The notes under the pieces: generated by a model
Told to the model about the DNA's origin: nothing
Database searches by the model: none
Seen by the model: only the letters and a program-made list of their open reading frames with translations
Program-made: the position numbers and the translations under genes
Assembly: GCA_018457135.1 (NCBI GenBank)
Contig: JAGGDU010000014.1
Location: 1 to 62,825 of the forward strand
Direction of reading: 5' to 3'
DNA from: Trichodesmium erythraeum GBRTRLIN201
GTDB lineage: Bacteria; Cyanobacteriota; Cyanobacteriia; Cyanobacteriales; Microcoleaceae
DNA: 62,825 bases
Shown: piece by piece, positions 55,770 through 62,825 of the stretch
Numbering within the stretch: position 1 is the first letter of the stretch
Layout of the letters: each line of letters opens with the position of its first letter

Positions 55770-57827
55770 CTAGTAGTTTTCATCTTCATAAAAACGATAG
55801 AAAATATACTGATTTTTAAAACTATGTTTATCTACAACATGATGAATTAAGCCACGGTCTATTAATAATTGACCCATAGAAATTGCTTGACTTAAGTTAA
55901 GTTTTTGAGTTCTCATTAACCACTGTACTGCCTCAGAACCAACAAAACATTTTGAGTAGACATCCCACCTATGTTGACGATCTTTAATTGATACTCCATT
56001 ATGACCACGCATTTCTTCAACTAAGGTATCTATATTTATATTTTTGTTGGTTTGATTATTGAGAGAATCTTTAGTCAATGCTTTGGCTTCATCCTCCTCA
56101 TCTATATCTAACTGAGAAGCATTATTTTCAAACTTAAACTTAAGGCTATTCGGATAGTAAATTTGTTCTTGAGGAGGTGAATTTTTCCGCATCCAAATCT
56201 CTATCATTTGCTCTATTTTGGGAGATTTTAAATGCAAATCTCTTTGAGGAAAAGGAATTTCAATTTTATATCTTTGTAGACTTGCCTCAATGCGATAATT
56301 TAACTCACTTTTTAGTTGATATTGTTTTTGTGGTTCTCTAGTCCAAATCAACAATTGAAATTTTAGAGAACTATCACCAAATTCTTGAAACCAAATTTGT
56401 GGGGAGGGATGTAATAATACTTCTGGATGACTTTTTGCTACTTCTAATATAGCTTTCTTAACTAACTTAACATTAGAACCATAAGCAACACCTATCGGTA
56501 TTTTTATCCTAGAAATAGGGTTACCATGACTCCAATTTAAAACTTCATTTTCTAGAAATCTAGAGTTAGGAACAATTAAAGAAACTTTGTCTAAAGTTGT
56601 AATGTAAGTGCTACGCAAACCTATTTTTTTTACAATGCCTACTAAATTTCCTACTTCAATAAAGTCACCCACTTGAATTGGTCGCTCAAAAACTAGAATA
56701 ATACCACTCATAAAATTATTAGCAATATTCTGTAGACCAAAACCAATACCTACACCAAGAACACTAGCAATAATTGCCAAAGAACTAATATCTACACCCC
56801 AAAGTTGTAGAATAATTAGTATACCAAAAAAAATTAATCCATATTTAGCTAAGAAACTGATTGTATCTTGAACACTTCGCTCTGCTCCTGTTAAACTTAC
56901 AATTTTAGTTCTAAAAATATCAATAAAGTACCCAACTCCTTTCCACATTCCAATAGTTAACCCAGTTAAAAATACCAAATCAACAATGGAAAGACCTTTG
57001 TTGCCTAAGTCAAAGATACGAGAAGTAAAACTATTATATAAAATACTTAATAGTTTCTCACTAGGCTCACGAGTAAATGGTAGTAGATAGGTGATATATA
57101 GGGTGATTTTTATCCATACTATGACTCGGATAGAAATTATCGTTAATGGCAAAAATTTTGGTAAATAACTAACAATTTGAGGATATTTTTTTTCACAGAA
57201 ATTGCTAATTTTAAACTTTAATAAACCCCAAAATTGCTCTATACTTAAAGCTGCTAAAATTAAAACAATGCTAATGGATAATTCTTTTAATAAGTAAGGA
57301 GAATGAGAGTTTTTTTTGCCTGCTTTAAAACTTTCTTCAATCTTATCTTTCCAGATGATTGCTTGCTCTTCTGTTTTCATTCTTCCTTTAACATCTGCAG
57401 CAGTTATAGTTAGTAAATAGTTATTATTAGTAAGCAAAATTACTTGATTGTTTTGCTTATCTATATTTACCTCTATAGATTCATCTGAGCTGAAGATATT
57501 TTCTAATTTTGAGCTAATTATTGCCGCTCGTTCAATAGCAGTCAAATTTTTTTCTTTATTACCTGCTACTTCAAATAATTTTTGACCATTCAATTCTACT
57601 GGAGCTTTTTCTAGATAATTATCAATGGCTTGTCCCCAAGCTGGTATTATAAAAAATAGTAAAGGTATTAAACAAGCAATAATTAATATTTTGGCGATTT
57701 GCTTTTGGTGGGTTTTAGTTTCTCTCTTGCTTGGAAAAGTTAAGGGATTATTTGTTGCTTTAAGATAATTTGGTAGTTCTAATTTTGCTATTTTTTTTAA
57801 CTTTAGCCACAAATATTTATGCCACAT
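55770..57827 (-). CDS. MscS-family mechanosensitive channel with C-terminal DEP domain
   Basis: A large membrane channel of about 685 residues. The N-terminal region has a hydrophobic segment (IAKILIIACLIPLLFFIIPA) followed by a periplasmic region with a predicted fold (about 65-185). Several membrane helices follow, then the MscS pore and beta domain (ASVLGVGIGFGLQNIANNFM; SGIILVFERPIQVGDFIEVG; then LVGIVKKIGLRSTYI). The C-terminus holds a DEP domain (about 600-680: DRQHRWDVYSKCFVGSEAVQ and WLM). DEP domains are eukaryote-like membrane or lipid-binding modules, unusual on MscS but known in cyanobacteria. ATG 57827 is preferred over a TTG four codons upstream. Role: osmotic safety valve or signalling. 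Confidence 0.88.
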   Translation of the reverse strand: MWHKYLWLKLKKIAKLELPNYLKATNNPLTFPSKRETKTHQKQIAKILIIACLIPLLFFIIPAWGQAIDNYLEKAPVELNGQKLFEVAGNKEKNLTAIERAAIISSKLENIFSSDESIEVNIDKQNNQVILLTNNNYLLTITAADVKGRMKTEEQAIIWKDKIEESFKAGKKNSHSPYLLKELSISIVLILAALSIEQFWGLLKFKISNFCEKKYPQIVSYLPKFLPLTIISIRVIVWIKITLYITYLLPFTREPSEKLLSILYNSFTSRIFDLGNKGLSIVDLVFLTGLTIGMWKGVGYFIDIFRTKIVSLTGAERSVQDTISFLAKYGLIFFGILIILQLWGVDISSLAIIASVLGVGIGFGLQNIANNFMSGIILVFERPIQVGDFIEVGNLVGIVKKIGLRSTYITTLDKVSLIVPNSRFLENEVLNWSHGNPISRIKIPIGVAYGSNVKLVKKAILEVAKSHPEVLLHPSPQIWFQEFGDSSLKFQLLIWTREPQKQYQLKSELNYRIEASLQRYKIEIPFPQRDLHLKSPKIEQMIEIWMRKNSPPQEQIYYPNSLKFKFENNASQLDIDEEDEAKALTKDSLNNQTNKNINIDTLVEEMRGHNGVSIKDRQHRWDVYSKCFVGSEAVQWLMRTQKLNLSQAISMGQLLIDRGLIHHVVDKHSFKNQYIFYRFYEDENY

Positions 57828-57979
57828 AGTCACTCTCAAAAACTACTAATAAATATTTCACTATAAACTATTGATGTGGAAAAACTGATGTACTAAAATT
57901 TGCTGAATTTTTAGCACGATCTTTTTTTTACTACTATAATCTGTTAATCTTAACATAAACTTTAATATAATTGAGAGGA

Positions 57980-58794
57980 ATGAAATCACTATTAAAGCTA
58001 ACTCGATCTTGTATTCATAAATCCCTAGGAATTATTCATAAGGGTTTAGTGTTTGGGAAAATTCTAGATAATAGAGTTTTGATTGGAACTCACCACAAAA
58101 CTGGAGCTGTTTGGATGTCAAGTATATTTAATTCTATTGCTTCCTATTATGACTGAAAATTTTATGCAAATAGAGGCAACAAATATTTGATATGTCGATC
58201 TAGTAACTTTGATATTTTCTTTCAATATCAATCATATTTTGATTTTCAGAAGCTTTATAATTACACAGGATTGCATCTTATTAGAGACCCTATAGATATA
58301 ATTGTTTCTGGCTTTTTTATCATCATAAATCACCAGAAAAATGGTTACATATTAAAAGAGAATAGTTTTGAGGCTTGACTTATCAATAAAAACTAAATTC
58401 TTATTCATTTTTTGACGATAAGTTAATATTTAAAATGAAGAATTTATCTATAAATATAATTCAAGATATCAAAGATTGGAACTATAATAATTCACGGTTT
58501 ATAGAAATAAAGTATGAAGATTTAATTCAAGGTATTGATATGAATTTATTTAGAAATATTTTTCAGTTTCTAGGTTTCAATAAGAAGATAATGGCGAGTC
58601 TATTAAAAATAGCTTACAATAATAGTCTGTTTTCAGGTTTGGTGTCAAATAGAAAACATATAAGGTCAGGAAAAAAGCAGCAGTGGAAAGAATATTTTAA
58701 ACCAATTCACACAGCAAGATTTGTGGCCCTATTTGATGATGTTTTGGTTAAACTGAATTATGAGAAAACTAATACAGGTTGGCTTGATAGATAA
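57980..58794 (+). pseudogene. Sulfotransferase, broken by a stop and a frameshift
   Basis: The ATG at 57980 follows GAGAGG. Frame 1 has VLIGTHHKTGAVWMSSIFNS (the PAPS 5'-phosphosulfate loop), then TGA where Trp is expected (D-stop-K), then LHLIRDPIDIIVSGFF (the 3'-phosphate motif). A T insertion near 58313 shifts frame; the +1 frame continues as YHHKSPEKWLHIKRE with further stops. The end 58435-58794 reads FIEIKYEDLIQG and HIRSGKKQQWKEYF (the RxGxxxxWK motif). All landmarks are kept, so decay is recent. It probably transferred sulfate to a sugar or lipid. Programmed readthrough is unlikely given several lesions. Confidence 0.85.
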
Positions 58795-58900
58795 TCAAAA
58801 TATTTCCAAAACAATTGATGTTGAAATTCATGATTTACACTTATTTATCTGACTTCTTAATGCCAATCTCTTGATTAGCTTTTACCTTTTTGAGTATAAT

Positions 58901-59965
58901 TTAATGACTTAAAATTTCATGAACTAAACCTGCTAATTTTTTATGACTATCCTTGACAGCTAAACTTTCTGCCCCTAGAGACATTTTTTCTAACTTTTCT
59001 GATGATTGTAATAATTCTAAAACTTCAGTTTGTAGTTTTTCTGGAGTCAATTCTCCCTCAGTAAAAACTAAGGCAGCATTCTGATTAGAAAAAATCTTAG
59101 CATTATAAGCTTGATGATTATCTGCTGCATAAGGATAAGGGATTAAAATTGATGGTGTATGAGTAACTGCTAATTCTGTTAAACTACCTGCACCCGCACG
59201 ACTAATGACCAAATTAGCTCGCTGAAATAAACTGGCCATATTATGATAAAATGGTAGTGTAAAATATTGTGGATGTTTAAGGCTAAAAGCATTAGGATCA
59301 TTTTCCCCTGTTTGATGAATAATCCAAGCTCCATTCTCTACCCATGCCGGAATACACTTTCTTACTAATTGGTTAATTGCTACTGCTCCTTGAGAACCCC
59401 CAACAATTACAATTACAGGAACATTTTCTGGAATGGGTAAGTCTAATGATTGGGGAAACAAAAATTCTTCTCTTACAGGAGTACCTAAATATACAGTCTT
59501 CTCAAAAGATAGATATTTTGTCCCTTCCTCAAATCCTACTGCTACAACATTACATAAACGACTGAACCAGCGGGTTACCTTTCCTGGTAAAACGTTAGAT
59601 TCGTGGAGAATAACTGGTAAGCCTAGATAACGAGCTGCAATAATTGCCGGAGCTGCAATATAACCACCAGTAGTAAATAATCCTTGAAATTTTCCTTCTT
59701 TAAGTATATGTCTTACCTTTAGGATAGATCCGATAAGTCTACTTAAAACCTTTAAGGTTTCTATGCCCAACTTCTGCTGAAAGCCTTCAACTGATATAGT
59801 ATGGAGAGGGTATTGGGATGGGATTAACTTAGTTTCTAGACGGTCAGGAACTCCTAGCCATTCAATATGATAATCCTTTAATTGATTGGCAATAGCGATC
59901 GCTGGAAATAAGTGTCCGCCAGTGCCACTTGCTGCGATTAGTAATTTAACTGGTTTATTGGTCAA
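58901..59965 (-). CDS. murG: MurG N-acetylglucosaminyltransferase
   Basis: Adds GlcNAc to lipid I to make lipid II on the inner face of the plasma membrane. I start it at the TTG at 59965 because GGGAGG lies eight bases upstream, and the protein is then 354 residues (TNKPVKLLIAASGTGGHLFP), the family length. The ATG at 60025 would add 20 unconserved residues. Motifs are GTGGHLFPA, GYIAAPAIIAA, HESNVLPG, VVGGSQGAVAINQL, and AGAGSLTELAVTHTPSILIP. It is monocistronic with no other mur genes nearby. Confidence 0.95.
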   Translation of the reverse strand: MTNKPVKLLIAASGTGGHLFPAIAIANQLKDYHIEWLGVPDRLETKLIPSQYPLHTISVEGFQQKLGIETLKVLSRLIGSILKVRHILKEGKFQGLFTTGGYIAAPAIIAARYLGLPVILHESNVLPGKVTRWFSRLCNVVAVGFEEGTKYLSFEKTVYLGTPVREEFLFPQSLDLPIPENVPVIVIVGGSQGAVAINQLVRKCIPAWVENGAWIIHQTGENDPNAFSLKHPQYFTLPFYHNMASLFQRANLVISRAGAGSLTELAVTHTPSILIPYPYAADNHQAYNAKIFSNQNAALVFTEGELTPEKLQTEVLELLQSSEKLEKMSLGAESLAVKDSHKKLAGLVHEILSH

Positions 59966-60430
59966 GGTTTCTGCCTCCCTGTTATAACAACAAAGTAAGT
60001 TAAAAGTAAACTCCCCTTTGCCCATTCCCTTGGGGTAGAAGTTAAAAGCTAAAAGCGAAATAAACTCATAATTTCTGTATTGTAATTTATTTGACTTTTA
60101 GTTTTGCAAAAATGTCTAATATCCGATTATTGCTAGTTAAGGTAGTGCAATTAATTGGGCAAAGTTTAACTAGCTACCAGCTTTTAGAGCTATAAATGAA
60201 AACCTCTAGCAACTAACTATTAGCCCTGATGGTTTGCTGGGGATTTAAATCTCTTTCGTTCACTTCAAAAAAAATGTCCTACTGATTCCTAAATGCTGAT
60301 TGTTGACCACTTGTTTAAATAATGGCCACAATACTTGTTTTTAATAACCTGCAAATTTTGAACTAACAACTTTTATAAGTTAAAAATGATTATTTTTCAA
60401 ATCCCATTTTGTCCACAAAGGAAATTTTTG
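59966..60430. other. Divergent intergenic between murG and the NTF2-like gene
   Basis: Holds both promoters. No gene. GGGAGG at about 59974-59979 is the murG ribosome site (minus strand). Confidence 0.4.
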
Positions 60431-61243
60431 ATGCAATTTCAGCAATTATTAACAAAATTATCTAGTTCATTATTGTTGGGTTTAACTGTTTTTTCAGGAG
60501 TAGTTTTTTCCCAGAATTTAACTTTAGCTCAAAGTAGTTATAGAACACCTAAAAAACTGACAGAAATATTAGAAAAAATTGACAAGGCTGCTAGTCGTCA
60601 AGACTTAAAAGATGTCATGAATTTTTATAGTAATGATTTTACTAATTCTGATGGTTTAAATCGGGAAAGTTTAGAAGTAGCGTTAAAAAATTTTTGGCAA
60701 CTTTATAAATCAGTTAAATATCGTACTAAAGTTCAATCTTGGGAAACTGATGGTGATACTATTGTGGTGGAAACTATCACCTATATTACTGCTATTCAAG
60801 AAATGAAAGATAGAAATTTAACTTTAAAGTCTACTATTACTTCTAAACAACGTTATGAAAATGAAAAGATTGTTGAACAAGAAATTTTAACGGAGCGTAG
60901 TCAGGTAACATCAGGAAAAACACCACCTACTATTAGTGTTAATTTACCGGCAGAGGTAGAAATAGGTGAAAAGTATAACTTTGATGTAGTTGTTGAAGAG
61001 CCTTTGGGGGAAGAAATGATGTTAGGAACTGCTTTGACAGAACCTATAAATGAAAATTCTTATACTTTTGAACCGGCTAAATTTAAACTAGAAATTTTAT
61101 CTTCTGGGGGCATTTTTAAAATTGGTGAGGTTACAGAAAATTTAGATAGTCAATGGTTATCAGCAATTTTAATGCGAAAAGGAGGTATTACTATTAGTAC
61201 CTATCGTCTACGAGTTATTTCAGAAGAAACAGGAAAGAAATAA
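60431..61243 (+). CDS. Exported NTF2-like (SnoaL/DUF4440-type) protein
   Basis: A 270-residue protein, from the ATG at 60431. The frame opens 15 codons earlier, but this start gives a clean signal peptide: LLTKLSSSLLLGLTVFSGVV then SLAQ-like cleavage in NLTLAQSS. Residues 37-150 (KIDKAASRQDLKDVMNFYSN; DGLNRESLEVALKNFWQLYK) form an NTF2-like fold with a small cavity. The C-terminal 110 residues (SVNLPAEVEIGEKYNFDVVV) look like a beta-sandwich that may bind a partner. It is probably periplasmic. No catalytic residues could be named. It is 50 bp before the SDR gene on the same strand and likely cotranscribed. Confidence 0.8.
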   Translation: MQFQQLLTKLSSSLLLGLTVFSGVVFSQNLTLAQSSYRTPKKLTEILEKIDKAASRQDLKDVMNFYSNDFTNSDGLNRESLEVALKNFWQLYKSVKYRTKVQSWETDGDTIVVETITYITAIQEMKDRNLTLKSTITSKQRYENEKIVEQEILTERSQVTSGKTPPTISVNLPAEVEIGEKYNFDVVVEEPLGEEMMLGTALTEPINENSYTFEPAKFKLEILSSGGIFKIGEVTENLDSQWLSAILMRKGGITISTYRLRVISEETGKK

Positions 61244-61293
61244 TACTGTTGTGAAAAAATTATAAAAAATAGCAAAATTTTATTCTAGTAAAA

Positions 61294-62067
61294 ATGATAT
61301 CTGTTGAAAATAAGATAGTTTTAATTACAGGTGCTAGTAGTGGTATTGGTGAATCTTGTGCCCAGATATTTGCTCAATCAGGAGCTCAACTAATTTTGCT
61401 GGCTCGTCGCCAAGAAAAACTAGAAAAACTTGCTGAAGTACTAACTAAGAAATACCAAACTAAGGTTTATTTATTAAACTTAGATATACGCGATCGCCTA
61501 GCAGTTGAATCAGCCATAAATTCTTTACCCGAACCTTGGAAAAAGATTGATATTTTGATTAATAATGCTGGTTTAAGTAGGGGTTTAAATAAACTCCATA
61601 TTGGCGATTTCAAGGATTGGGAAGAAATGATTGATACTAATGTTAAAGGATTACTCTATATTACTCGTTATATAGTGCCAGAAATGGTCAGTCGAGGTCG
61701 GGGTCATGTAGTTAATATTGGTTCTATTGCTGGTCGTGGAGCATATCCTAAAGGTAATGTTTATTGTGCTTCTAAAGCTGCTGTTAGGGCAATTTCTGAG
61801 GGTTTAAAACAGGATTTATTAGGAACTCCCATCCGAGTAACTGAAATTCAACCAGGTTTAGTAGAAACAAAATTTAGTGAAGTTAGATTTCATGGAGATA
61901 CAGAAAAAGCTAAGAATGTTTACAAAAACTTGATGCCTTTGACAGGAGATGATATAGCAGATTTAGTACTTTTCTGTGTGACGCGATCGCCTCACGTCAA
62001 TATTAGTGAACTTTTAGTAGTCCCCACAGATCAAGCTAATGCAACAATGGTTCATCGACATCAATAA
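61294..62067 (+). CDS. Short-chain dehydrogenase/reductase, YdfG-like
   Basis: A 257-residue NAD(P)-dependent oxidoreductase. Cofactor motif GASSGIG (14-20), NNAG (near 91), catalytic Ser in GSIAGRGAYPKGN and YCASK (Tyr/Lys). ARRQEKLEKL after strand 2 and ITEIQPGLVETKFSEVRFHG near the end resemble E. coli YdfG, which acts on L-allo-threonine, serine and 3-hydroxy acids. The real substrate is unknown. It is followed by an obvious terminator at 62161. Confidence 0.93.
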   Translation: MISVENKIVLITGASSGIGESCAQIFAQSGAQLILLARRQEKLEKLAEVLTKKYQTKVYLLNLDIRDRLAVESAINSLPEPWKKIDILINNAGLSRGLNKLHIGDFKDWEEMIDTNVKGLLYITRYIVPEMVSRGRGHVVNIGSIAGRGAYPKGNVYCASKAAVRAISEGLKQDLLGTPIRVTEIQPGLVETKFSEVRFHGDTEKAKNVYKNLMPLTGDDIADLVLFCVTRSPHVNISELLVVPTDQANATMVHRHQ

Positions 62068-62514
62068 AATCAAAATAGGAGAAGAAAATTAAATTGATTA
62101 TTTCCGGAGTCAACAGAGAAACATGGGAAAGAGAAAAAGTAGATGCACCCTGATATACGACCTCCACCGTCATAGGTGGGGGTTTTTTTTATAGAAAAGT
62201 TAAACTGATTATTTCTGGACTCAATACAGAAATATTAGAAAGAGAAAAGGCAGATGCACTTTAATAGTCACTTCTACTATGAGAGTTGATTTATAAAGTA
62301 AATATTAAAAAGTTCTTATCCTTGCTATACTTAGAATTGATAACTTATAGCTAATCTAGCCCTAAATTACTAAGAGCTAGGTAATATAAAACTTTCAGCT
62401 AAGTTTAGAAATTAGCTCTTACATAACTATGCTTTATCAAAATCTTTCTTAATATCAAACTTGATAAAATAGAGAAGTTACAGCATTTGAGCAAGCAAAT
62501 GACGTACAAGGTAA
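62068..62514. repeat. Intergenic with an imperfect 110-bp tandem repeat
   Basis: Copy 1 (about 62091-62147) and copy 2 (about 62206-62262) share TTAAAYTGATTATTTC, GAGTCAA and AGAGAAAAAGTAGATGCAC-type strings. The terminator 62161-62190 lies between them. Both read LIISGxNxExxEREKxDA in one frame, so they may be a duplicated gene end. No full gene is present. Confidence 0.6.
62161..62190 (+). terminator. Strong rho-independent terminator
   Basis: CCTCCACC (62161-62168), loop GTCATA, GGTGGGGG (62175-62182) with one G-T pair, then eight T's. It ends the NTF2-like/SDR transcript. Confidence 0.9.
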
Positions 62515-62721
62515 ATGGTGAAAATATTGTATTGCAGGGAAGATGTCCACAATTGGTATACCTTACCGGAAATAGAAGCTATAGAAGTTGCTGTATATGT
62601 TGACTGTTTAGATAGATATTTTGGAAGAGCAAATGTATTTAAAAAAATGTTTTTTTCTGATTCCTTAAAAGCAAAAGATATTACAAGTTATCTATTGGAT
62701 CAAAACGAAACAAGCTTATGA
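62515..62721 (+). CDS. Small hypothetical protein
   Basis: A 68-residue frame (MVKILYCREDVHNWYTLPEI, then EVAVYVDCLDRYFGRANVF) with plausible amino-acid use, starting ATG 62515. No family is recognised and the ribosome site is poor (AAGGTAA). It may be a real small gene or the remains of a longer one. After it, 62722-62825 has no recognised feature. Confidence 0.35.
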   Translation: MVKILYCREDVHNWYTLPEIEAIEVAVYVDCLDRYFGRANVFKKMFFSDSLKAKDITSYLLDQNETSL

Positions 62722-62825
62722 GAATTATTCATTTAACCTCATTGGTCAGAAAACATAGAATCAATGCTTCTATATATAGCAATCCTAAGTAGGTTGCGGC
62801 AAAATTTCATACTGAAAAAGTTTTG

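Overview
The window comes from a filamentous, low-GC cyanobacterium, probably a marine Trichodesmium/Okeania-type genome. This rests on the many GCGATCGC (HIP1) octamers, a cyAbrB regulator, the plastoquinone prenyltransferase UbiA, CbiET, HpnH, DUF928/CHASE2 proteins, heptanucleotide repeats, low coding density, and intergenic DNA full of decayed transposons and group II introns. The species is an inference.

Layout. 0-13.5 kb: trmL, a LysM/M23 peptidoglycan hydrolase, a CAU tRNA with an unusual anticodon stem, two peroxiredoxin-family genes, an IS1634-type transposase ruin, ubiA and a Ppx/GppA phosphatase whose start codon abuts a 23-bp repeat. 13.5-20.7 kb: a dead IS701-like element, then a minus-strand set of DUF928, AAA-CHASE2 and HTH-AAA signalling proteins. 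22-33.7 kb: a peptide secretion and modification locus (below). 34-42 kb: hpnH between two tnpB ruins, glgP, a dead IS1-like element with an adjacent MITE, and a creatininase-family gene. 42.5-50.3 kb: cyAbrB, a GHMP kinase operon and mobile debris: two group II intron 3' ends, an ISKra4 element nested in a duplicated kinase fragment, and an IS1 remnant. 51.5-62.8 kb: housekeeping and metabolic genes (holA, a 2H phosphoesterase, cbiET, MscS-DEP channel, murG, an NTF2-like exported protein, an SDR) and a broken sulfotransferase.

The most interesting region is 22-33.7 kb. It holds an HTH protein, a CNBD-C39 peptidase-ABC exporter, an HlyD adaptor and a PpiC-type isomerase on the plus strand. 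These are followed on the minus strand by two short precursor genes that are too small for usual gene callers, then an APH-fold kinase and a HopA1-family protein. The precursors share an identical 38-residue leader ending in GG, but their cores are unrelated: SRWWNRLKDWFRTR and KGSFTFCGKRISWSICWGY. The APH-kinase plus HopA1 pair is the dehydration machinery known from class V lanthipeptides and thioamitides. The second core carries the pattern S-aromatic-S/T-x-C twice. Five copies of a 23-bp operator with strict 7-2-7-7 geometry sit in front of both precursor genes and the kinase/HopA1 operon. I read this as a cyanobacterial class V lanthipeptide-like system with swappable cores, exported and trimmed by the C39 transporter. 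The gene set and sequences are seen directly; the chemistry and regulation are inferred.
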